DNA of 64,000 bases from Pseudonocardia sediminis (lineage in GTDB: Bacteria > Actinomycetota > Actinomycetes > Mycobacteriales > Pseudonocardiaceae). Where the stretch lies: NCBI RefSeq assembly GCF_004217185.1, contig NZ_SHKL01000001.1, forward strand, positions 4,028,001 to 4,092,000, in the 5' to 3' direction. The translations under genes were made by a program, and so were the position numbers. The notes below the pieces were generated by a model that saw only the letters and a program-made list of their open reading frames with translations, was not told the origin of the DNA and searched no databases. Positions 22,675-31,704 of the stretch are shown one piece after another (within the stretch, counting starts at the first letter, position 1; each line of letters begins with the position of its first letter).

Positions 22675-22830
22675 GTGAGCACACACGCGCCCTACACCGT
22701 CCCCTATGGAGACGTCGTGGACGGTTACGTCCTGCGTTGCGACTGCGGCTGTTCCCTGTTCGAGAGCTACCCCACCGAGCGGGAGGCGGAGCAGGCCCGC
22801 GAGGCCGCCGCCGACCTCGACACCGGGTGA
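22675..22830 (+). CDS. Small protein with CDCGC motif
   Basis: A 51-residue frame from a GTG at 22675 to the TGA at 22828-22830, preceded by CAAGGTG at a suitable distance. It reads STHAPYTVPYGDVVDGYVL, then RCDCGCSLFESYPTE, then an acidic alanine-rich helix. The three close cysteines could bind a metal. Codon use has the strong G/C third-position bias of real genes here. I know no family for it. It lies 84 bases after the membrane protein gene and converges on the M13 peptidase gene. Confidence 0.55.
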   Translation: MSTHAPYTVPYGDVVDGYVLRCDCGCSLFESYPTEREAEQAREAAADLDTG

Positions 22831-22855
22831 GCCCCCGCCTCCCCGCCCGGGGAGG

Positions 22856-24829
22856 TCACCAGATCCGTACGCGGTCGTCCGGGGCCGTGAACATGGCGTC
22901 GTCCTCGGTGACGTCGAACGCGGCGTGGAACGCGTCCAGGTTGGTCACCACTGCGTTGCACCGCAGGTCCGGCGGGGAGTGCGGGTCGGTCGCGAGCCGG
23001 CGGACCGCCTCCTCGTCCCGGGTCACCGCCCGCCAGATCTGCGCCCACCCGAACAGCACGCGCTGCTCGCCGGTCAGGCCGTCGATCTCGGGCGGCTCGG
23101 TGTCGCCGTTCGCGATGCGGTAGGCCTGCAGCGAGATCGTCAGCCCACCGAGGTCGCCGAGGTTCTCGCCGACGGTCAGCGCGCCGTTGACGGTGTGGCC
23201 GGGCAGGCCCCGGGGCGTGAGCGCGTCGTACTGCTCGATCAGCTTCTGCGCGCGGGACTCGAACTCGGACCGGTCGGCGGTCTCCCACCAGTCGGTGAGG
23301 GTGCCGTCGCCGTCGTAGCGCGAGCCCTGGTCGTCGAAGCCGTGGCTGATCTCGTGGCCGATCGTCGAGCCGATGCCGCCGTAGTTGACGGCGGGGTCGG
23401 CCTCGGCGTCGAAGAACGGCGGCTGCAGGATCGCGGCCGGGAACACGACCTCGTTGAGCCGCGGGTGGTAGTAGGCGTTGACCGTCTGCGGGGTCAGCAG
23501 CCACTCGAGGCGGTCCACCGGGCCGCCGAGCTTGGAGTACTCGTGGTCGTGGCGCCACGCCGCGGCCCGGCCCACGTTGCCCAGCAGGTCCGCCGGGTCG
23601 ATCTCCAGGGCGGAGTAGTCCTTCCACCGCTCCGGGTAGCCGACCTTCGGGGTGAACCTCTCCAGCTTGTCCAGCGCACGCTCGCGGGTGGCCGGGCTCA
23701 TCCAGTCCAGCGTGGAGATCGACTGCCGGTAGGCCTCGACGACGTTGTCGACCAGCTCGGAGATCCGCTCCTTGGCCGTCGGCGGGAAGTGCCGTTCGAC
23801 GTAGATCTTCCCGATCGCCTCGCCGATCGACGCCTCCACCAGCGACACGCCCCGCTTCCAGCGCTCCCCCAGCTCCGGGGTGCCGGACAGGGTGCGGCCG
23901 TAGAAGGCGAAGTCGGCCTCGACCAGCTCGGCGGACAGGTGCTCCGAGCACGACGAGGCCACCCGCATCGACAGCCACGCCTTCCACTGCTCCAGCGGAC
24001 GCTGCGCCCACAGCTCCCCCGCGGCGGTGACGAAGCTCGGCTGCCGGACGATCACCTCGTCGTAGGCGTGCGGGCCCACGGCCAGGCCGGCCTCCCACTC
24101 CGCCCAGTCGAACCCGGGGGCGGCGGCGCGCAGCTCGTCGCGCGTCATGAGCGTGTAGGTCTTCTCCGCGTCGCGGTTCGCGACCTGGTCCCAGGACACC
24201 GCCGCCAGCGCCGTCTCCAGGTCCATGACCTGCTCGGCGACCCCGGCCGGGTCGGTCAGGCCGACCAGTCCGGCGAGCTGCTCCAGGTGCTCGACGTAGG
24301 CCTCCCGGATCGGCGCCGACTCGTCCTCGCGGTAGTAGGACTCGTCGGGGAGCCCGAGCCCGCCCTGGTCGAGGTTGACCAGGTAGCGGGTCGAGTCCTC
24401 CAGGTCGGTCGCGATGAACTCGCCGAACAGCGCCGCCCGGCCGTCGCGCTGACGGCGGCCCAGCAGGGTCGCGAGCTGCGCGCGGTCGGTCACCGCGGCG
24501 ATCTCGTCGAGCAGCGGGCGCAGCGGTTCCACGCCGAGCCGCTCGGCCCGCTCGACGTCCATGAAGGAGTTGTAGAGGTCGCCGATCTTGCGGGCCTCGG
24601 TGCCGGGCTCCGCCGAGGCGGACGCGCACTCCTCGACGATCTCGCGGACGTGGGCCTCGGCGCGGTCGCTCAGCATCCGGAACACGCCGTCCTGCGAGCG
24701 GTCCTCGGGGATCTCGTGGGTGTCCAGCCACCGGCCGTTGACGTGGGCGAACAGGTCGTCCTGGGGGCGGACGTCGGGGTCGACCCAGGTGAGGTCGAGT
24801 CCGGAGCGCTTCGGCTCGGTGGTGGTCAT
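22856..24829 (-). CDS. M13-family (neprilysin/PepO-like) zinc metallopeptidase
   Basis: A 657-residue M13 peptidase. The N-terminal part begins DPDVRPQDDLFAHVNGRWL, the family's characteristic opening. The catalytic zinc site is GHEISHGFDDQG near residue 495, with the third ligand in GENLGDLGG. NAYYHPRLNEVVFPA is the substrate-binding NAYY motif, and the chain ends RVRIW, a variant of the CxVW end. There is no signal peptide, so it is probably cytoplasmic and degrades oligopeptides. Full length for the family. The ATG at 24829 is used; an in-frame ATG at 24838 is an alternative with a slightly better AAGG site. Confidence 0.92.
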   Translation of the reverse strand: MTTTEPKRSGLDLTWVDPDVRPQDDLFAHVNGRWLDTHEIPEDRSQDGVFRMLSDRAEAHVREIVEECASASAEPGTEARKIGDLYNSFMDVERAERLGVEPLRPLLDEIAAVTDRAQLATLLGRRQRDGRAALFGEFIATDLEDSTRYLVNLDQGGLGLPDESYYREDESAPIREAYVEHLEQLAGLVGLTDPAGVAEQVMDLETALAAVSWDQVANRDAEKTYTLMTRDELRAAAPGFDWAEWEAGLAVGPHAYDEVIVRQPSFVTAAGELWAQRPLEQWKAWLSMRVASSCSEHLSAELVEADFAFYGRTLSGTPELGERWKRGVSLVEASIGEAIGKIYVERHFPPTAKERISELVDNVVEAYRQSISTLDWMSPATRERALDKLERFTPKVGYPERWKDYSALEIDPADLLGNVGRAAAWRHDHEYSKLGGPVDRLEWLLTPQTVNAYYHPRLNEVVFPAAILQPPFFDAEADPAVNYGGIGSTIGHEISHGFDDQGSRYDGDGTLTDWWETADRSEFESRAQKLIEQYDALTPRGLPGHTVNGALTVGENLGDLGGLTISLQAYRIANGDTEPPEIDGLTGEQRVLFGWAQIWRAVTRDEEAVRRLATDPHSPPDLRCNAVVTNLDAFHAAFDVTEDDAMFTAPDDRVRIW

Positions 24830-25230
24830 GGGTCCCATGCTGCCTTGTGGGCCACCGGATCCGGGAGCCGCCGCGCCCGCGTCCCGTCCCCCGTCCGCGT
24901 CACCGGAGACGGGCCACGAGCTGTTGCATGGGACCGCCCGCACCGGGTACACACGGGACACCCGGAGCGGTCACGGACCGCTCCGCGCCCGATGCCCGCT
25001 CGGTTGAGTCCTCCAGACGCGCGGGCCGACCGCGATCCGGCGGAGCACCCGCCGGAGTACCGACGTCGTCGTGCCGACCGCGCACCGCTCGCGACACCGC
25101 TCGAAGCCGTGCCGGCGACCCCGGGCCGGGACTCCCGGCCCGTGACGACGCGACCCGCACGACCGCGCGCCCGCCCTGCCGCCCCCGGCGCAGCGCGGGC
25201 CGCCCGTCGACCCGTCGTACAGGAGAACCG
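24830..25230. other. 401-bp intergenic region, no gene seen
   Basis: This divergent region between the M13 peptidase and ectoine hydroxylase contains open frames without motifs or plausible starts. It should contain both promoters. The only clear element is AGGAGAACC just before the ectD start at 25231. Confidence 0.5.
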
Positions 25231-26127
25231 ATGACCCGAAGTGGCACGTCAGACCTCTATCCCACCCGTGGCGCCGGCGCCGCCGCCACCCTGATCCCGC
25301 GCGAGCACCCCACCGTCTGGCCCAGCGCGTACACCGGGCCCGCGTCCGACGGTGACCTGGTCATGCACGACTGCAACGGCTACCTGAAACTTCCCGACCT
25401 GCTCACCGCCGGCGAGGTCGCCGACCACTGGGACGAGCTCGGTCGGCTGTGCACCGACCCGCGTGTCCGCGCCGACGAGCGGACGATCGTCGAGCCCGGC
25501 TCGGAGGACGTCCGGTCGATCTTCGAGGTGCACCGGCTCAGCGACGCCGTCGCCGAGCTGGCCCGTGACCCCCGCGTCGCCGGGCGGGCGCGGCAGGTCC
25601 TCGGCTCCGAGGTCTACCTGCACCAGAGCCGGATCAACTACATGCCGGGCTTCGACGGCAAGGGCTTCTACTGGCATTCCGACTTCGAGACCTGGCACGC
25701 CGAGGACGGCATGCCCACCCCGCGGGCGGTGAGCATCTCCATCGCGCTGACCGACAACCACGCCTACAACGGCGGGCTGATGGTCCTGCCGTCGTCGCAC
25801 CGCGTGTTCGCGTCCTGCGCGGGAGAGACGCCCGACGGCCACCACGAGGAGTCGTTGCGCTCGCAGCAGGTCGGCACGCCCGACCGGGACACCCTGCGGG
25901 CCCTGACCCACCGCCACGGGATCGACCAGTTCACCGGACCGGCGGGGTCGGCCCTGATGTTCGACTCCAACCTCGTGCACGGGTCGGGCAACAACATCAC
26001 CCCGCACCCGCGCTCGAACATCTTCCTCGTGTTCAACAGCGTCGAGAACCCGCTCGACGAGCCGTACGCGGCGGGGCGGCCGCGGCCGGAGTGGGTCGCC
26101 TCGCGGGACGCGACCCCGCTGCGCTGA
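25231..26127 (+). CDS. ectD: Ectoine hydroxylase EctD
   Basis: A 298-residue Fe(II)/2-oxoglutarate dioxygenase. The EctD signature is intact: FYWHSDFETWHAEDGMP (about residues 145-161), containing the His and Asp iron ligands and contacts for ectoine. The second His lies in SNLVHGSGNN (about 250), and NIFLVFNSVENPL near the end completes the 2-oxoglutarate pocket. It converts ectoine to 5-hydroxyectoine, an osmo- and heat-protectant. The ATG at 25231 has AGGAGAACCG directly upstream. No ectA, ectB or ectC is adjacent, so ectoine must be made from another locus or imported. It ends 4 bases from a Na+/H+ antiporter gene on the other strand. Confidence 0.95.
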   Translation: MTRSGTSDLYPTRGAGAAATLIPREHPTVWPSAYTGPASDGDLVMHDCNGYLKLPDLLTAGEVADHWDELGRLCTDPRVRADERTIVEPGSEDVRSIFEVHRLSDAVAELARDPRVAGRARQVLGSEVYLHQSRINYMPGFDGKGFYWHSDFETWHAEDGMPTPRAVSISIALTDNHAYNGGLMVLPSSHRVFASCAGETPDGHHEESLRSQQVGTPDRDTLRALTHRHGIDQFTGPAGSALMFDSNLVHGSGNNITPHPRSNIFLVFNSVENPLDEPYAAGRPRPEWVASRDATPLR

Positions 26128-26131
26128 CGGG

Positions 26132-27400
26132 TCAGCCCGAGCGCGACTCCGCGGCGGAGACCTGTGACCGGGCCCGGGCCCGGGCCCGGTCCAGACGGTT
26201 CATGATCGGCGAGGCGGCGACGCCGTGCACCAGCACCGAGACGACCACGACGAGCCCGGTCGTCGCCCACAACAGGTCGACACCGGTGAACGGGGCGTGC
26301 GTGGTGGCGTAGGCCAGGTAGTAGAACGAGCCGATCCCGCGGATCCCGAAGATCGCGATCGCGGTCTTCTGCCCGCCGGTCCCGGGCCCACCCCACAGCG
26401 ACAGCCGCGCCACCAGCGGCCGGACCACCAGGACGAGCGCCACCGCGACGGCCGCGGCCTCCCACGTCAGCGGCGCGAGCAGGCCCCGGACCACGGCCCC
26501 GCCGAGCAGCACCGTGAGCAGACGCTCGATCTGCTCCACGAAGTTGTGCAGGACCTGGTGGTACTCGTGGGAACGCTCGCTGGCGCGGATCGAGCGAGCG
26601 CACAGGAACACGGCCAGGAACCCGTAGCCACCGGCGACCTCGGTGACGCCGTAGGCGAGGAACGTCGCGGCGAGGGCGATGAACCCCTCGGCGTGCGAGG
26701 CGATGTTCATCGTCGTGCTCCGGGTGCGGAAGAACATCAGGCCCAGCAGCCGGCCGACCAGCAGGCCGGCGGCCGCCCCGACCACGATCTTGAGCAGGAC
26801 GTCATCGAACAGCCAACCGCCGACCCACCCCGACGGGGCGGCGCCGAGAGTGGCCATGGCGATCGCCGCCATCACGAACGGGAACGCCAGCGCGTCGTTC
26901 AGCCCGGCCTCGGAGGTGAGGGCGAAGCGGACCTCGTCCTCCTCCTCGTCGGGGTCCCCGCTGGGCTCCCCCACCTGCACGTCGGAGGCCAGCACCGGGT
27001 CCGTCGGAGAGAGCGCGGAGCCCAGCAGCAGCGCGGCGGCCGGGACGAGACCGGCCCACCACCAGCCCAGGAACGCCATCGCGGCGATCGTCAACGGCAT
27101 CGCCACGGCCAGCAGCCGCCACGTCGACGCCCAGGCCTTGCGCCCGACCGGTCGGTCCAGCTTCAGCCCGGCCCCCATCAACGCGACGATCACGCCGATC
27201 TCGGTCAGGTGCACGGCCAGGTCCGGGTGGGCGATCGGGTCCGGGTCCGGGAGGCCGGGCACCGCGGCGAAGGCCGCCATGCCCAGCCCCAGGAACACGA
27301 TCGGCAGCGACAGCGGTCGCCCGGCCAGCAGGCGCGGGAGCAGGCCTGCCAGCAGGGCCCCCACCCCGATCAGGCCGTAGGTCAGGTCGAACAGGTCCAC
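26132..27400 (-). CDS. CPA1-type sodium/proton antiporter
   Basis: A 422-residue protein with about 12 hydrophobic helices. Landmarks are IGVIVALMGAGLKLDRPVG, LGSALSPTDPVLASDVQVG (the SPTDP unwound-helix motif of NhaP/CPA antiporters), and LTSEAGLNDALAFPFV with the ND pair that binds the cation. A short acidic cytoplasmic loop (EPSGDPDEEEDE) lies between. It exchanges Na+ (or K+) for H+ at the cell membrane. GTG at 27400. It is convergent with ectD, the two stops being 4 bases apart; both concern salt tolerance. Confidence 0.9.
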   Translation of the reverse strand: MDLFDLTYGLIGVGALLAGLLPRLLAGRPLSLPIVFLGLGMAAFAAVPGLPDPDPIAHPDLAVHLTEIGVIVALMGAGLKLDRPVGRKAWASTWRLLAVAMPLTIAAMAFLGWWWAGLVPAAALLLGSALSPTDPVLASDVQVGEPSGDPDEEEDEVRFALTSEAGLNDALAFPFVMAAIAMATLGAAPSGWVGGWLFDDVLLKIVVGAAAGLLVGRLLGLMFFRTRSTTMNIASHAEGFIALAATFLAYGVTEVAGGYGFLAVFLCARSIRASERSHEYHQVLHNFVEQIERLLTVLLGGAVVRGLLAPLTWEAAAVAVALVLVVRPLVARLSLWGGPGTGGQKTAIAIFGIRGIGSFYYLAYATTHAPFTGVDLLWATTGLVVVVSVLVHGVAASPIMNRLDRARARARSQVSAAESRSG

Positions 27401-27461
27401 GGACGTCCGATCGGTAGTGCGGGGAGCGTGCAGGCTGCGAACGTGCGGGAGACGGTGCGGG

Positions 27462-28646
27462 TCAGGGCGTCAGCACGACCTTCATCGCGCCGTCCTGCTT
27501 CTTCTGGAAGATGTCGTAGCCGTGCGCGGCCTCGGACAGCGGCAGGCGGTGGGTGGCGAAGGAGTCGACGCCCAGCGGGTCGTCGGCGCCGGTGAGCAGC
27601 GGCAGGATGTCGGGCACCCAGTGCTTGACGTTGGCCTGGCCCATCCGCAGCTGGATCTGCTTGTCGAACAACGTGATCATCGGCATCGGGTCGGCCGCGC
27701 CGCCGTAGACGCCGATCACGCTGATCGTGCCGCCGCGGCGGACGATGTCGATCGCGGAGTAGAGCGCCGAGAGGCGGTCCACCCCGGCCGTCTTCAGCAG
27801 CGGGGCCGAGACGGCCTTCGGCAGCACGCCGGCCACCTGCTGGATGCCCCAGGCCACGGGCGAGCCGTGCGCCTCCATCCCGACGGCCTCGATCACGGCG
27901 TCGGCGCCGCGGCCGTCGGTCATGTCGCGGATCGCCGCGCCCGGGTCCTTCGTGACGTTCAGGTCGACGACCTCGACGCCGTGCGCGCGGGCGCGGGCGA
28001 TCCGCTCGGGTACGAGGTCCACGGCGATCACCTGCCCGGCGCCCTGGTGCTGCGCGATCCGGGTCGCCATCTCCCCGATCGGCCCGAGGCCGATCACGCA
28101 GACCGAGCCGTCCTTCGGGATGTCGGCGTAGGCGACCGACTGCCACGCGGTGGGCAGCACGTCGGAGAGATAGACGAACCGGTCGTCGGAGTGCTCGTGC
28201 GGGACGACGATCGGGCCGTACTGGGCCTGCGGCACCCGCAGGTACTCGGCCTGCCCGCCCGCGACCTCGCCGTAGAGCTTGGAGAACCCGAACAGCGCCG
28301 CGCCCATGCCCTGGTCACGGACCTGGGTCACCTCGCACTGGGTCTGCAGGCCGCGCTCGCACATCCAGCAGGACCCGCAGGCGATCTGGAACGGGATCAC
28401 GACCCGGTCGCCGACGTTCAGGTTGGTCACCGCGGAGCCGACCTCCTCGACGATGCCCATCGGCTCGTGGCCGAGGATGTCGCCCTGGCCCATGAACGGG
28501 CCGAGCGTCTCGTAGAGGTGCAGGTCCGAGCCGCAGATGTTGGTCGTGGTGACCCGGATGACGGCGTCGGTCGGCTCCTGGATCGTCGGGTCCGGGACGG
28601 TGTCCACCCGGACGTCGTTCTTGCCGTGCCAGGTCACTGCCTTCAC
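27462..28646 (-). CDS. Zinc-dependent alcohol dehydrogenase (formaldehyde dehydrogenase-like)
   Basis: A 394-residue MDR-family enzyme. ICGSDLHLY and GHEPMG (residues ~38-66) hold catalytic zinc ligands. CGSCWMCERGLQTQCE (about 91-106) is the structural zinc lobe with four cysteines. GLGPIGEMATRIAQ (about 185-200) is the NAD(P)-binding Rossmann turn. The long insert and VGMEAHG segment resemble the glutathione-independent formaldehyde dehydrogenase subgroup. The substrate is not established. The start is the GTG at 28646, with GGAGGAG five bases upstream. Divergent from the radical SAM gene. Confidence 0.88.
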   Translation of the reverse strand: MKAVTWHGKNDVRVDTVPDPTIQEPTDAVIRVTTTNICGSDLHLYETLGPFMGQGDILGHEPMGIVEEVGSAVTNLNVGDRVVIPFQIACGSCWMCERGLQTQCEVTQVRDQGMGAALFGFSKLYGEVAGGQAEYLRVPQAQYGPIVVPHEHSDDRFVYLSDVLPTAWQSVAYADIPKDGSVCVIGLGPIGEMATRIAQHQGAGQVIAVDLVPERIARARAHGVEVVDLNVTKDPGAAIRDMTDGRGADAVIEAVGMEAHGSPVAWGIQQVAGVLPKAVSAPLLKTAGVDRLSALYSAIDIVRRGGTISVIGVYGGAADPMPMITLFDKQIQLRMGQANVKHWVPDILPLLTGADDPLGVDSFATHRLPLSEAAHGYDIFQKKQDGAMKVVLTP

Positions 28647-28816
28647 AGGTACTCCTCCATAGACGTCGTTCCGCCCGGTCGCATACCCGCGACGTGCCGG
28701 CTCAACCCGACTCGGCGGTGCGCGGATCGACGGCCCCGATCCCCTGCCGCGCACGGAATGTGACACCCGGCGCCGGCGTTCTCCAGGTACCCCACCTCGA
28801 CTCCCGACGGAGCTGC

Positions 28817-29953
28817 ATGACCCTTCTGCCGACCGCTCCCGACCCGGTCACCGACACCGACATCGGGCGCGCGGCACTGCCCCGGACCCGCCTCTGGGTG
28901 CCGCGGCACGTCCAGGTGACCCGTTCGGCGTCCGAGCTGCCGCACGGACAGCGGATCATCGCCCGGTGCGAGGCCGCGGGGATCGACGACATCGAGGTCC
29001 TCTCCGGCGACCGGCTGACCGGTCTGCGCGGCGGGGACGAACGCGAGACGTACGCCCGGGCCAAGGCGACGCTGGCGGTCGTGGTCAGCCCGCCGTCGAA
29101 GCGCAGGCTGGTGCCGATCCCGCCCAGCGCCGACTGGCGCCTCGACCTGGCGGAGGGGTGCCCGGCGCACTGCCAGTACTGCTACCTCGCCGGTTCCCTC
29201 GGCGGGCCGCCGGTGACGCGGGTGTTCGCGAACCTGCCCGAGATCCTGGCCGGGATGGACGGCTACGTCGGTGCCGGTGCGGTCACCTCGGGCACCGACG
29301 AGCGCGGTCACGAGGGCACGACGTTCGAGGCCTCCTGCTACACCGACCCGCTGGGCATCGAGCACCTGACCGGCAGCCTGTCCGAGGCGATCTCGCACAT
29401 CGGGACGCACTCCTTCGCCGGGCCGGTGCAGCTGCGCGCCACGACGAAGTTCGCCGGCGTCGGGCCGCTGCTCGACCTGCCGCACGGCGGGCGCACCCGG
29501 ATCCGGGTGTCGGTCAACTCGGCCGCGGTGTCACGCCGCTTCGAGGGCGGCACCGACCGGGTCGCCGCCCGGCTGCATGCGCTCGGCAGCCTGGCCCGGG
29601 CCGGCTACCCGGTGGGCCTGACGATCGCCCCGATCATGCCGCTGGACGACTGGCGCGCCGAGTACGGCGCCCTGCTCGACGCCGCCGCGGCCGAGCTGGC
29701 CGGCGTGCCGGACCTCGACCTCACCGCCGAGTGCATCACCCACCGCTTCACTCCCGGCAGCAAGCAGGTGCTGGAGAGCTGGTACCCCCGCACCCGCCTG
29801 GAGATGGACCCGGACGAGCGCACCCGCAAGCACGGCCGCTACGGCTCGGTGAAGTACGTCTACCCGGTCGCGGTGATGCGCGAGATGCGGGCGTGGTTCG
29901 ACGACGCACTCGCCGAGCGTCTACCGGCCGCGCGCACGCTGTACTGGACCTGA
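28817..29953 (+). CDS. Spore photoproduct lyase-like radical SAM protein
   Basis: A 378-residue radical SAM protein. The cluster motif is CPAHCQYCYL (about residues 115-124), CxxxCxxC form. Preceding LAVVVSPPSKRRLVPIPPSADW and following GSLGGPPVTRVFANLPEILAG fit the SplB family, as does the C-terminal HRFTPGSKQVLESWYP. SplB uses SAM to reverse the spore photoproduct thymine dimer; relatives occur in non-sporulating actinomycetes with unknown targets. The ATG at 28817 follows GACGGAGC. It is full length for the family. Nothing in this window points to endospores. Confidence 0.85.
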   Translation: MTLLPTAPDPVTDTDIGRAALPRTRLWVPRHVQVTRSASELPHGQRIIARCEAAGIDDIEVLSGDRLTGLRGGDERETYARAKATLAVVVSPPSKRRLVPIPPSADWRLDLAEGCPAHCQYCYLAGSLGGPPVTRVFANLPEILAGMDGYVGAGAVTSGTDERGHEGTTFEASCYTDPLGIEHLTGSLSEAISHIGTHSFAGPVQLRATTKFAGVGPLLDLPHGGRTRIRVSVNSAAVSRRFEGGTDRVAARLHALGSLARAGYPVGLTIAPIMPLDDWRAEYGALLDAAAAELAGVPDLDLTAECITHRFTPGSKQVLESWYPRTRLEMDPDERTRKHGRYGSVKYVYPVAVMREMRAWFDDALAERLPAARTLYWT

Positions 29954-30003
29954 TCGCCCCTGGATCAGGCGAGTAGCCGATCGTCCCCGACGGAGGTCCC
30001 GCC

Positions 30004-31524
30004 GTGCGCGAGACTCCGTGCATGGGGGATCGGATGTACATGGGCATCGACATCGGCACGTCGGGCTCGAAGGGCGTCCTCATCGACGGCGACGGGACGC
30101 TGCTCGCCCGCGAGGACGTCGCGCACGAGACCTCCCGTCCGCAGCCGGGCCGGGTCGAGCACGACGCGGAGACCGTGTGGTGGTCGGACTTCACGACACT
30201 GGCGCGCCGGCTGCTCGCCGCCGCGGGCGGGCGCGCCCCGACCGCGCTCGGGGTCAGCGGCATCGGGCCGACCCTGCTGCCCGCCGACGCCGACGGGACG
30301 CCGCTGCGCCCGGCGATCCTCTACGGCGTCGACACCCGTGCCGCGACCGAGATCGACGAGCTCACCGCGGAGCTCGGTGCCGAGGCCGTCCTGCGACGCG
30401 CGGGCACCGCGCTGTCGTCGCAGGCCGTCGGCCCGAAGTGGCGGTGGCTGGCCCGGCACGAGCCGGAGGTGATGGAGCGGACCGAGCTGTTCCTGATGTG
30501 CAGCTCCTACCTGGTGCACCGGCTGACCGGCGAGTACGTGCTCGACCACCACTCGGCGAGCCAGTGCGACCCGATGTACGACCTGCACGCCGCGGACTGG
30601 GCCCACGACTGGGCCGAGCGCACCGCACCCGGCCTGCGGCTGCCCCGCCTGCTGTGGCCGACCGAGATCGCCGGGACCGTCACCGCACGGGCGGCCGCCC
30701 AGACCGGGCTCCCCGAGGGACTCCCCGTCACGGCGGGGACCGTCGACGCCTGGGCGGAGGCGGTGAGCGTCGGGGTGACCGACCCCGGCGAGGTCATGGT
30801 CATGTACGGGACCACGATGTTCCTGATCGAGATCCTCGGTTCGCCCGTCCCGCACCCGGCGATGTGGACCACCCGCGGGGCGTTCCCCGGCACCTACTCG
30901 CTCGCGGCGGGCATGGCGACCTCCGGCGCGGTCACGAACTGGCTGCGCGACCTCGTCGGCGGCGACCACACCGAGCTCGTCGCCGCCGCGGCCGACGTCG
31001 CACCCGGGAGCGGCGGCCTGCTCCTGCTGCCCTACTTCGCCGGGGAGCGCACGCCGCTGTTCGACCCGGACGCCCGCGGCGTCCTCGCCGGGCTGACGAC
31101 CGGGCACGGGCGCGCCGAGATGTACCGCGCGGTGCTGGAGGGCATCGCCCACGGGGTACGTCACAACCTGGAGGTGATGCGCGACGCCGGCGGCACCGCC
31201 GACCGTCTCGTCGCCGTCGGCGGCGGTACGCAGGGCGGACTGTGGACGCGGATCGTCACCGACGTGACCGGACTTCCCCAGCACGTCCCCCGCCAGACCG
31301 TCGGCGCGTCGCTGGGCGATGCGTTCCTCGCCGCCATCGCCACCGGCGCGCGCCCCGACATCCGGGTCTGGAACCCGGTCGAGCACACCATCGAGCCGGA
31401 CCCGGCCGCGGCGGCGACCTACGCGGAGTACCACCGGCACTACCGCTCGCTCTACACCGGCACGGCCGACATCGCGCACTTCCTGGCCCGCCAGCAGCGA
31501 CGCGACGACGCCGGGAGCCGGTGA
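30004..31524 (+). CDS. FGGY-family carbohydrate kinase (xylulokinase-like)
   Basis: A 506-residue sugar kinase of the FGGY family: MGIDIGTSGSKGVLID at the N-terminus (phosphate-1 loop), DLHAADWAHDWAERTAPG in the middle, VTAGTVDAWAEAVSVG (substrate domain) and GGGTQGGLWTRIVTDVTG near residue 400 (adenosine motif). It phosphorylates a pentose or related polyol; the exact sugar is not readable. GTG at 30004 has GGAGG seven bases upstream, which favours it over the in-frame ATGs at 30022 and later. No transporter or isomerase neighbour is present. The downstream wrbA-like gene begins 180 bases later. Confidence 0.88.
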   Translation: MRETPCMGDRMYMGIDIGTSGSKGVLIDGDGTLLAREDVAHETSRPQPGRVEHDAETVWWSDFTTLARRLLAAAGGRAPTALGVSGIGPTLLPADADGTPLRPAILYGVDTRAATEIDELTAELGAEAVLRRAGTALSSQAVGPKWRWLARHEPEVMERTELFLMCSSYLVHRLTGEYVLDHHSASQCDPMYDLHAADWAHDWAERTAPGLRLPRLLWPTEIAGTVTARAAAQTGLPEGLPVTAGTVDAWAEAVSVGVTDPGEVMVMYGTTMFLIEILGSPVPHPAMWTTRGAFPGTYSLAAGMATSGAVTNWLRDLVGGDHTELVAAAADVAPGSGGLLLLPYFAGERTPLFDPDARGVLAGLTTGHGRAEMYRAVLEGIAHGVRHNLEVMRDAGGTADRLVAVGGGTQGGLWTRIVTDVTGLPQHVPRQTVGASLGDAFLAAIATGARPDIRVWNPVEHTIEPDPAAAATYAEYHRHYRSLYTGTADIAHFLARQQRRDDAGSR

Positions 31525-31704
31525 CCCCACGCACGTCCCGGCGTCCTCGACGGGCGGCCCGTGGCGCCGCCGGTAGTCTGGCGGCACTGCGCGACGACGA
31601 CGGCCCCGGCCTCCCGTGCCGGCCGATTCCCACCGTCCGCAGGTCCCCCGCCGAACCCCGGTCCCCGGCTCTGCGTCGTCTCCACCCACATCCAGGAGCA
31701 CCGC

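Noticed and set aside
22706..25234. 842-codon plus-strand frame opposite the M13 peptidase
   Set aside because: The minus strand encodes a full M13 peptidase with HExxH and all landmarks; the plus frame has no recognisable domain.
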